Positions 40,707 through 49,900 of a stretch of DNA of 64,000 bases are shown here, one piece after another. Within the stretch, counting starts at the first letter, position 1. Each line of letters begins with the position of its first letter. The DNA is from Flectonema sp. DT1601 (Eukaryota > Euglenozoa > Diplonemea > Diplonemida > Diplonemidae), in the NCBI GenBank assembly GCA_964019425.1, contig OZ025783.1, positions 124,001 to 188,000 on the forward strand, in the 5' to 3' direction. The notes below the pieces were generated by a model. The model had not been told where the DNA came from. It worked only from the letters and a program-made list of their open reading frames with translations, and searched no databases. The position numbers were made by a program, and so were the translations under genes.

Positions 40707-43430
40707 CTATGCTGGAGTACAACCACTCGTCCCTTGCAATTTCTGAGCGGTCTTCAAAATGTCACCAGCAATTCCAAGTGCAGACATACTACCACAGCCA
40801 GCTCCCTGTACAAGAAGTGGAGCCGCATCAGCTCCACACCTCCGAATTAAAGCATAAATATCAGTTCCGTTTAAAGAGTATGCTGGATGTCTTGCAGACA
40901 CATACTGCGGACCAACACTAGCAGTAGGTGGTTCTGTAGTGAAATCAATCGAAGCTATGTAGGCGAGGAGGTTGCCAGATTTTTTTATTTTTAACAATTC
41001 ACCTGCGACCATATCATCATATGGTAAAAGTGCTTTTCTCAATGTCTCAGCATCAGCTTCACTGGCTTCACCAACACCTGAAGACTCTCGAATGACTGAA
41101 ATGCATTGTTCGTTAACGAGGGGAGTAGTTTTTATATTATCAAGATCAAGTTCACGACCCATCTGTCTAGCTAGTACTATCAATTTACGAGCGCAATCTA
41201 ATCCCGACAAGTCAACAGCAATATGTGGTTCAGCATACGACTTTGTAATAGCAGAATACACTGCATCAGACAGAGGAACACCATCACTCAAAGATGAAGC
41301 AATGTATCCACATGTTCCTGAGAGAGACGATTCGATCGAAGAGACTCGGTCTCCCATTTGGTTTGTCATTCTAATTGAATCACAAATAGGAACAGAAGCA
41401 CCAACACAATTATCAAAAGTAATCAGCTCATGGTTTGTTATAGATTCCGACAACCGAGTTACCGATGCAGCGTTTGAAACAACTACATGAATTCCTAATT
41501 GAAAACAAGTTTTATAAAAATCTGATCCTTCTATTTCTAATCTATTACAATCAACTACAATAGGACAAGGCATCTGTCTCAGACGTTGAAGAACTCTAAC
41601 AGGGATGACTGCAGACATTCGTTTGCCAGCAGGATTCTCATTGCAACGTTTTGATGGATCTTTCATTTGGTTGATAATTTCTTCAACATCAACACCTTGT
41701 TCTATCAGTGAGTAGTCTTGAGACTTACCACAAGTATGAAACGTTCCTACAACTCTAATTTCTACTTTATACCTTGCAAGAAATTCCTGTTTCTTTATTG
41801 AAAGCCTTTCTAGAAGACCAAGTGTATTGGAATTCGAACCAAGCACAATAAGTGAAACAATCTGATGACCAAGATTAATTGACGTGTGAGCACATCTAAC
41901 AGCAACAGCTGTATCATGGCTATCGACTATAATTGAAACACAACTACTGTTAGAACCTTGACTTATACTTCTTACCTTAACACGAGCAACTGTTAACGCT
42001 GATAACACTTTTGGTAGTACAGATTGAGGAGCTCTCACTAAACTTAATAAAGTCACGGGTTCCCAAATGTTCATTTCTTCTAATTCATGTTTTCTGATTT
42101 CACGTTCAAATTCAGTAATCATAACTTCCTTAGCTTCGATAACATTATCACGATGAATAACAATATGAACTGCTTGACCATTAGCAGCAAACGACGCATG
42201 ATGAATTCTTATATTCGAAGATCCCAAACATGATGTTAATCTAATACCGATGTGTTGCATTCCTGAAGAGCTTACACTGCTCTCTTGACCTAGACGTGAT
42301 CTCAATCCTAAAACAGCCATACCTTCTAATTGAGTTACACAAGTAGCACTCATTTGTGACAACGATGTTGAATCCATTATAGTTGTTGCCTTACCTTCGG
42401 GATCATCTGTGTTTCTGATTACCATCGGGATCCTCTGTTCAACTAATGGAAGGATAGTACGAGGATGAAACATTCTAGAACCGTATATTGATAGTTCCAT
42501 TGCCTCAACGTAGCTCAGTTCCGGTACAGGATAGGCTTCCTTAACGATACCAGGGTCAGCAGTAAATACTCCAGGTACGTCAGTGTTAATTATAACACGA
42601 CATGCTCCAATTCCCTGACCTAGAAGAGCTGCTGTGTAGTCTGATCCATTCCTTCCTAATGTCGTTCTCTTTCCTGAGATTGTCGCACCTAAGAATCCAG
42701 TCACGATTGGAACACTTGATTCTTGCCATGTTTGAGATAAAGCTGTCAGCTTTGTTTGTGTTTCTGACCAGTCGACCTGAGCCTTTCCGTGTTCGTCATT
42801 AGTAACAACCCAATCCTTACCATCGACTGAATGAGCAGGTGTACCAGATGCTTGCAATAAAGAAGCAATCACAATACTACTAAGTCTTTCACCATATGAT
42901 AGCAGTCTGTCTAGTGTTGCTGGAGATAGTTCTCTGACAAGACTGATCCCAAGTAGAAGTTGTCGAAGTTCTGATAAAAGTTTGTCAACACTCTGCATAA
43001 TTTCTAATTGAAGACCTCTTTCTGGACAATGTTCTTTAATATTTAAGTATGCTATTTCTTGAATTGCGTCAACCTTTTCATTTGACTCGTCAATTAAGTC
43101 CAAACAAGCTTTGTCTGCTGCGTCAATTAGTAAGTCAGTTGATTTCCCCATCGCAGATACAACAACTGCGACACAACCTTCTCTCGCGTGTTTATCAATT
43201 AATTTTAGAACTTGTCCTAGTTTTCCTCCACAGCTTGAACCTCCGAACTTTAAAATTATGCTTCCTATCATTGAAGCTCCACTAAAATCTCCATTGCTCC
43301 ACGCACTCTTTATATTCGCCTTTGAATATGGAAGAAGAGATGTTGCTGTAGTCTGACCAGGCAATTGTCTCACAATTCCCTTCTTCGGGACGGATCTCTT
43401 CTTTTCGATATCTGCCTGCGGCGAATCCAT
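40707..43430 (-). CDS. Bifunctional aspartokinase / homoserine dehydrogenase
   Basis: 907 codons, single exon. Residues about 55-345: aspartate kinase with KFGGSSCGG, SAMGKSTDLLIDAADKA, SYGERLSS, TTLGRNGSDYTAALLGQGI and INTDVPGVFTADPGIV. About 370-530: paired ACT regulatory domains. About 535-905: homoserine dehydrogenase with SSIESSLSGTCGYIASSLSD, ITKSYAEPHIAVDLSGLDCA (the substrate-binding Glu/Asp) and RKLIVLARQMG (catalytic Lys). The NAD-binding turn reads LGSNSNTLG. It catalyses the first and third steps from aspartate toward threonine, methionine and lysine, as in E. coli ThrA and plant AK-HSD, presumably with feedback control through the ACT domains. No clear transit peptide. An AACAG site lies 17 nt before the ATG. 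Two degraded copies follow in the tandem array. Confidence 0.93.
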   Translation of the reverse strand: MDSPQADIEKKRSVPKKGIVRQLPGQTTATSLLPYSKANIKSAWSNGDFSGASMIGSIILKFGGSSCGGKLGQVLKLIDKHAREGCVAVVVSAMGKSTDLLIDAADKACLDLIDESNEKVDAIQEIAYLNIKEHCPERGLQLEIMQSVDKLLSELRQLLLGISLVRELSPATLDRLLSYGERLSSIVIASLLQASGTPAHSVDGKDWVVTNDEHGKAQVDWSETQTKLTALSQTWQESSVPIVTGFLGATISGKRTTLGRNGSDYTAALLGQGIGACRVIINTDVPGVFTADPGIVKEAYPVPELSYVEAMELSIYGSRMFHPRTILPLVEQRIPMVIRNTDDPEGKATTIMDSTSLSQMSATCVTQLEGMAVLGLRSRLGQESSVSSSGMQHIGIRLTSCLGSSNIRIHHASFAANGQAVHIVIHRDNVIEAKEVMITEFEREIRKHELEEMNIWEPVTLLSLVRAPQSVLPKVLSALTVARVKVRSISQGSNSSCVSIIVDSHDTAVAVRCAHTSINLGHQIVSLIVLGSNSNTLGLLERLSIKKQEFLARYKVEIRVVGTFHTCGKSQDYSLIEQGVDVEEIINQMKDPSKRCNENPAGKRMSAVIPVRVLQRLRQMPCPIVVDCNRLEIEGSDFYKTCFQLGIHVVVSNAASVTRLSESITNHELITFDNCVGASVPICDSIRMTNQMGDRVSSIESSLSGTCGYIASSLSDGVPLSDAVYSAITKSYAEPHIAVDLSGLDCARKLIVLARQMGRELDLDNIKTTPLVNEQCISVIRESSGVGEASEADAETLRKALLPYDDMVAGELLKIKKSGNLLAYIASIDFTTEPPTASVGPQYVSARHPAYSLNGTDIYALIRRCGADAAPLLVQGAGCGSMSALGIAGDILKTAQKLQGTSGCTPA

Positions 43431-43552
43431 TTTTATTCTGATGGTCTCTGTTGGAATGAAAATCTTGTAAAGTCAGAAATACCCTTTAAGAACCCACTCA
43501 AAACGTTTTGTACAACAGCAACGATACAAACATCCAACCCCCTGCAAGGATA

Positions 43553-46500
43553 TCAACCCGTCATAGATACCAGGTGCCATTTCAAATCGGAAGCTTCAAC
43601 TGAAACTGTGGACTTACAGTAAAAGAAGAAACCCCCTCCAATACTTCTCACATTATTCAAAGCAGGCATGTTGGAAACCTCTTACAGAGACGTACAGTCA
43701 CTTAAGAAAGAATCACCTATAACGGTTACTTCATTAAAACTACACAAATCAACAGACTCTAATTTCTTGCATCTCGTCAGAAATCCGGAGCCGATTGATG
43801 TCACACTCTTCAGAGCGGAAGCATCAACTGACACTAAGGACTCACATCCACCGAGGAAGTTTTCCCAATACTTTCCACACTTCTCAAACCAAACTTGTTG
43901 GAAATGTCTTTCAGAGACGTACAGTCACTTAAGAAAGAATCACCTATAACGGTTACTTCATTAAAACTACACAAATCAACGGACTCTAATTTCCTGCACC
44001 TCATCAGAAATCCTACGTCGATTGATGTCACACTCTTCAGAGCGGAAGCATCAACTGACACTAAGGAATCACATCCACCGAGGAAATTTTTCCCAATACT
44101 TTTCACATTACTCAAACCAGACATGTTGGAAATGTCTTTCAGAGATTCACACTCACTTAAGAATTCATCACTTATAACGGTTATTTTATCAAAACTACAC
44201 AAATCAACAGACTCTAATTTCTTGCATCTCGTCAGAAATCCTTCTTCGATTGATGTCACACTCTTCAGAGCGGAAGCATTAACTGACACTAAGGACTCAC
44301 ATCCACCGAGGAAATTTTTCCCAATACTTTCCACACTTCTCAAACCAAACTTGTTGGAAATGTCTTTCAGACACTCTCTTAAGAAATCATGATTTATAAC
44401 GGCTATTCCATCAAAACTACTAAAATCAATCACCAAACCAGACATGTTGGAAATGTCTTTCAGAGACTCACAGTCACTTAAGAATTCATCACTTATAACG
44501 GTTATTTTATCAAAACTAAACAAATCAACGGACTCTAATTTCCTGCACCTCGTCAGAAATCCTACGTCGATTGATGTCACACTCTCCAGAGCGGAAGCAT
44601 CAACTGACACTAAGGAATCACATCCACCGAGGATATTTTTCCCAATACTTTTCACATTACTCAAACCAGACATGTTGGAAATGTCTTTCAGAGATTCACA
44701 CTCACTTAAGAATTCATCACTTATAACGGTTATTTTATCAAAACTACACAAATCAACAGACTCTAATTTCTTGCATCTCGTCAGAAATCCTTCTTCGATT
44801 GATGTCACACTCTTCAGAGCGGAAGCATTAACTGACACTAAGGACTCACATCCACCGAGGAAATTTTTCCCAATACTTTCCACACTTCTCAAACCAAACT
44901 TGTTGGAAATGTCTTTCAGACACTCTCTTAAGAAATCATGATTTATAACGGCTATTCCATCAAAACTACTAAAATCAATCACCAAACCAGACATGTTGGA
45001 AATGTCTTTCAGAGACTCACAGTCACTTAAGAATTCATCACTTATAACGGTTATTTTATCAAAACTAAACAAATCAACGGACTCTAATTTCTTGCATCTC
45101 GTCAGAAATCCTACGTCGATTGATGTCACACTCTCCAGAGCGGAAGCATCAACTGACACTAAGGAATCACATCCACCGAGGAAGTTTTTCCCAATACTTT
45201 TCACATTACTCAAACCAGACATGTTGGAAATGTCTTTCAGAGATTCACACTCACTTAAGAATTCATCACTTATAACGGTTATTTTATCAAAACTACACAA
45301 ATCAACAGACTCTAATTTCTTGCATCTCGTCAGAAATCCTTCGTCGATTGATGTCACACTCTTCAGAGCGGAAGCATTAACTGACACTAAGGACTCACAT
45401 CCACCGAGGAAATTTTTCCCAATACTTTCCACACTTCTCAAACCAAACTTGTTGGAAATGTCTTTCAGACACTCTCTTAAGAAATCATGATTTATAACGG
45501 CTATTCCATCAAAACTACTAAAATCAATCACCAAACCAGACATGTTGGAAATGTCTTTCAGAGATTCACACTCACTTAAGAAATCATCACTTATAACGGT
45601 TATTTTATCAAAACTAAACAAATCAACGGACTCTAATTTCCTGCACCTCGTCAGAAATCCTACGTCGATTGATGTCACACTCTCCAGAGCGGAAGCATCA
45701 ACTGACACTAAGGAATCACATCCACCGAGGAAGTTTTTCCCAATACTTTTCACATTACTCAAACCAGACATGTTGGAAATGTCTTTCAGAGATTCACACT
45801 CACTTAAGAATTCATCACTTATAACGGTTATTTTATCAAAACTACACAAATCAACAGACTCTAATTTCTTGCATCTCGTCAGAAATCCTTCGTCGATTGA
45901 TGTCACACTCTTCAGAGCGGAAGCATTAACTGACACTAAGGACTCACATCCACCGAGGAAATTTTTCCCAATACTTTCCACACTTCTCAAACCAAACTTG
46001 TTGGAAATGTCTTTCAGACACTCTCTTAAGAAATCATGATTTATAACGGCTATTCCATCAAAACTACTAAAATCAATCACCAAACCAGACATGTTGGAAA
46101 TGTCTTTCAGAGATTCACACTCACTTAAGAAATCATCACTTATAACGGTTATTTTATCAAAACTAAACAAATCAACGGACTCTAATTTCCTGCACCTCGT
46201 CAGAAATCCTACGTCGATTGATGTCACACTCTCCAGAGCGGAAGCATCAACTGACACTAAGGAATCACATCCACCGAGGAAGTTTTTCCCAATACTTTTC
46301 ACATTACTCAAACCAGACATGTTGAAAATGTCTTTCAGAGATTCACACTCACTTAAGAAATCATCACTTATAACGGTTATTTTATCAAAACGACGCAAAT
46401 CAACAGACTCTAATTTCTTGCATCTCGTCAGAAATCCTACGTCGATTGATGTCACACTCTCCAGAGCGGAAGCATCAACTGACACTAAGGAATCACATCC

Positions 46501-47742
46501 ACCGAGGAAGTTTTTCCCAATACTTTTCACATTACTCAAACCAGACATGTTGAAAATGTCTTTCAGAGATTCACACTCACTTAAGAAATCATCACTTATA
46601 ACGGTTATTTTATCAAAACGACGCAAATCAACAGACTCTAATTTCTTGCATCTCGTCAGAAATCCTACGTCGATTGATGTCACACTCTTCAGAGTGGAAG
46701 CATCAACTGACACTAAGGAATCACATCCAGCGAGGAAATTTTTATTTATCGTCGTCAAGTTGTTAAGACCAAACAGGACAACAACTTCTAAGGACTTGCA
46801 GCTGCTCAGAAAGTTGTTTTCGATAGTTGTGACGTTCTTCAAACCAGAGAAGTCTACAGAGATTAGGGAAGAATTGCAAAGGAAATCATCCCCAATAGAT
46901 GAATACTTCTCACAATTAATAAAAGACAAGTGTCGAATTGACGGAGGGAAGTTGTCAACAGTCAGAGTTTCCCCCGGATCACAATCTTGATCTGAAATAT
47001 CAAGAACACATTGCACATGCGGATTTCTCTCAAAGAATGATGAGACTAACGAATTGATTCTTTCATTAGACAAGTCACTTCTAGTTAAGGTGATTGAATG
47101 CGAAAACCTGAACGTTCGTTTTCTTGTATTCGAGTTCTTCTCTAACTTCTCCAACACGTCATCCTTCCAATCGTACCCATCAATGAAGTCCTCCAACAGC
47201 TTGATCTCTGAGAGATGATTCTTATCGAGTGTGAGTATGAGATTTCTTTTCAGATCCTCGCTGACCCCAGACTCGTCTACACCGAAAGACTTCATCGCAT
47301 CCTCCAGGCATTCATAAAACTGATCCTCGCTGTATAAATAGGGGAAAACCGGAGAAGAGAATGCCTTCACGAGATCGTCCTTCAGGTACTCAATTTCAAA
47401 GATGTCCATGTCGGGAGCCAGCGTCAGGGCGCCCAACATCATCGCCGTGGCTTCCCTCAGCTCCTCGCAATTGAGACGACTACCCAACTGATGAAGATTC
47501 TTATAAACAGAGACGGATGATGAACTGTTACTGAAATTAATACCCTTCATTGTCGGTATCGATGACTCCACAACCACAGCAAACCCTTCCAACACCTTCC
47601 TTCTGGACTCCTCCATTTGTAGTCTCAGCTCATCATTTCCGAATTCCCTAATCAGGTCCACCATCTTATTCATTTCCGCAGCTGTGGTCTCCATGGATCG
47701 CTGTTGAGCTTCAGCAAGCGACTGAACCTCCTTGGCATTCAT
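43553..47742 (-). CDS. BspA-type leucine-rich-repeat protein A, with a decayed 3' end
   Basis: ORF of 1302 codons (47742-43834). N-terminal about 210 residues are helical and shared by all three LRR copies (MNAKEVQSLAEAQQRSMETT; MMLGALTLAPDMDIFEIEYL). A short linker follows, then LRR_5/BspA-type repeats of about 25 residues (FLTRCKKLESVDLCSFDKIT), grouped in 76-residue units. No signal peptide or membrane helix, so it is likely cytosolic. Compared with copies B and C, copy A has lost one base in an A run near 43859 and has a TAA near 43683, so the conserved C-terminal segment (homologous to the ends of B and C, down to 43553) is no longer read. A sequencing error in the homopolymer could explain the first difference but not the second. 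LRR proteins of this type often act in binding or recognition; the partner is unknown. Confidence 0.8.
43895..46640 (-). repeat. Higher-order tandem repeat of 549 bp (183 codons), about five copies
   Basis: Identical landmarks recur at 43895, 44444, 44993, 45542 and 46091. Each 549-bp block is built from two 76-codon LRR units plus a shortened 31-codon unit (FSSFDGIAVINHDFLREC). Copies differ by only a few bases. Beyond 46091 the array continues with plain 228-bp units (for example at 46321 and 46549). Confidence 0.9.
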
Positions 47743-48740
47743 TATCTTCGTGTGGTGTTCTGTTGTTAAGAATGATAAAGTAATTAACTTATGAACATAA
47801 ACTGTAGTTATAAAATACTATTTGACCTGTTGTTTGTCCACGAAACCGAGAACCGACTTCAATTGAGAAAACAAAAGAAGGTTTGCGTCATCATAATGAT
47901 AGTCAGAATATCAGAGTACTGTTTACGAAATCCTTCTTCTCTTCGGGTATCCATCTCCCTTTTCATTTTGTTAATGACCTGTGGTTGGAACAAATAATTA
48001 AAATAAAATGAAAAGATAATATTATCCGATAATTCAATAGTTGGGTTACAGATACTCACCGTGTGGTCAAATATTCAGAACTCACTTAAAAGTGAACTAC
48101 TCGGAGAGGAAGAACTTAGAAAACATGTGAGTCTTCATAAAGTTGGAGAGAGGATACCAAAGAAGAATTCTTTCCTTGCTCTGTTCGGGAAAGCCTAAAG
48201 TACAGAACATTATCTCCTCGTACAGGACAAGGGACATGAATTGAATAATTAATAATTATTATTATAAAATAAAAATAAAAAACCATCACACACACAAACA
48301 TCACAGGGGATACCGCATCTCTTGTTGTATTGTGAGACAGATTTCTCACAAACAAGAGACTTCGGGACTGCTCAATTTGTACATCGTGCTCCACCACCGC
48401 TGGCTTCAATCATAAGCAATACTTGTACTCCCTTTGTGAAGGGGGAAAATAAAAGAACCTTTATTTCTAAAGCAGATTTTCATTTCGTCTTTTGTTTTTG
48501 AATTCCCCTTTTTAAAGGGATAACAAGTATGCATAAATTACAAATATAAATAAATCGCAGTTGTTGACATTATACAAGTCAAGAAAAAAAGTTAGGAACA
48601 GAAGTGAGAGGGAGAATTGATATTTCATTATATTGACGTTTAACTTTTTCAGTAAAGTTAAAGAAAAGTCGAAATAATTACAACGACAAAGAGAGAAAGA
48701 AAGAGAAAGAGATAGAGAGAGAGAGATAAAGGATGAGATG
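47743..48740. other. Spacer of tandem unit A/B
   Basis: Nearly identical to 52697-53679 over about 1 kb. It includes AACAACAG 17 nt before the LRR ATG, a probable 5'UTR intron (GTGAGTATC donor at about 48062, CCAACCACAG acceptor at about 47981) and a GA-rich microsatellite near 48690-48728, which differs in length between copies. Short ORFs inside (48116-48409; 47859-48059) lack an ATG in the right frame or look like leader sequence. Confidence 0.65.
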
Positions 48741-49778
48741 TTATCTACTCTCTCGTAGAGTAGTTGTAACGTCATCACTATTTCTGATTACAAATGGAAG
48801 GATAGTACGAGGATGAAACATTCTAGAACCGTATATTGATAGTTCCATTGCCTCAACGTAGCTCAGTTCCGGTACAGGATAGGCTTCCTTAACGATACCA
48901 GGGTCAGCAGTAAATACTCCAGGTACGTCAGTGTTAATTATAACACGACATGCTCCAATTCCCTGACCTAGAAGAGCTGCTGTGTAGTCTGATCCATTCC
49001 TTCCTAATGTCGTTCTCTTTCCTGAGATTGTCGCACCTAAGAATCCAGTCACGATTGGAACACTTGATTCTTGCCATGTTTGAGATAAAGCTGTCAGCTT
49101 TGTTTGTGTTTCTGACCAGTCGACCTGAGCCTTTCCGTGTTCGTCATTAGTAACAACCCAATCCTTACCATCGACTGAATGAGCAGGTGTACCAGATGCT
49201 TGCAATAAAGAAGCAATCACAATACTACTAAGTCTTTCACCATATGATAGCAATCTGTCTAGTGTTGCTGGAGATAGTTCTCTGACAAGACTGATCCCGA
49301 GTAGAAGTTGTCGAAGTTCTGATAAAAGTTTGTCAACACTCTGCATAATTTCTAATTGAAGACCTCTTTCTGGACAATGTTCTTTAATATTTAAGTATGC
49401 TATTTCTTGAATTGCGTCAACCTTTTCATTTGACTCGTCAATTAAGTCCAAACAAGCTTTGTCTGCTGCGTCAATTAGTAAGTCAGTTGATTTCCCCATC
49501 GCAGATACAACAACTGCGACACAACCTTCTCTCGCGTGTTTATCAATTAATTTTAGAACTTGTCCTAGTTTTCCTCCACAGCTTGAACCTCCGAACTTTA
49601 AAATTATGCTTCCTATCATTGAAGCTCCACTAAAATCTCCATTGCTCCACGCACTCTTTATATTCGCCTTTGAATATGGAAGAAGAGATGTTGCTGTAGT
49701 CTGACCAGGCAATTGTCTCACAATTCCCTTCTTCGGGACGGATCTCTTCTTTTCGATATCTGCCTGCGGCGAATCCAT
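48741..49778 (-). CDS. Truncated aspartokinase copy (catalytic half only)
   Basis: 345 codons. Residues 1-331 equal the full aspartokinase/homoserine dehydrogenase, down to FHPRTILP; the few DNA differences seen are synonymous. Then seven residues are missing (LVEQRIPMV has become FV), VIRN follows, and the reading ends with an unrelated DVTTTLRESR before TAG. The ACT and homoserine dehydrogenase parts are gone. All kinase motifs (KFGGSS, SYGERLSS, GRNGSDYTA, TDVPGVFTADP) remain, so catalysis is possible if the shortened C-terminal end of the kinase fold is tolerated. The upstream 120 bp also match the full gene, including the AACAG site before the ATG, so it may be expressed. It could equally be a recent pseudogene. 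Confidence 0.75.
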   Translation of the reverse strand: MDSPQADIEKKRSVPKKGIVRQLPGQTTATSLLPYSKANIKSAWSNGDFSGASMIGSIILKFGGSSCGGKLGQVLKLIDKHAREGCVAVVVSAMGKSTDLLIDAADKACLDLIDESNEKVDAIQEIAYLNIKEHCPERGLQLEIMQSVDKLLSELRQLLLGISLVRELSPATLDRLLSYGERLSSIVIASLLQASGTPAHSVDGKDWVVTNDEHGKAQVDWSETQTKLTALSQTWQESSVPIVTGFLGATISGKRTTLGRNGSDYTAALLGQGIGACRVIINTDVPGVFTADPGIVKEAYPVPELSYVEAMELSIYGSRMFHPRTILPFVIRNSDDVTTTLRESR

Positions 49779-49900
49779 TTTTATTCTGATGGTCTCTGTT
49801 GGAATGAAAATCTTGTAAAGTCAGAAATACCCTTTAAGAACCCACTCAAAACGTTTTGTACAACAGCAACGATACAAACATCCAACCCCCTGCAAGGATA

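Noticed and set aside
43895-46990. Long plus-strand ORFs (165-299 codons) across LRR gene A, and similar ones at 50016-51830
   Set aside because: They are antisense shadows created by the tandem repeat: the same frame stays open because the same unit is repeated. The minus strand encodes clear LRRs.
48116-48409. Minus-strand ORF of 97 codons in the spacer (copy at 53065-53358) with an RRM-like LLFVRNLSHNTT
   Set aside because: Its first codon is TTG, the nearby ATG is in another frame and stops after 13 codons, and the second half is homopolymer-like. Conservation between copies only reflects recent duplication.
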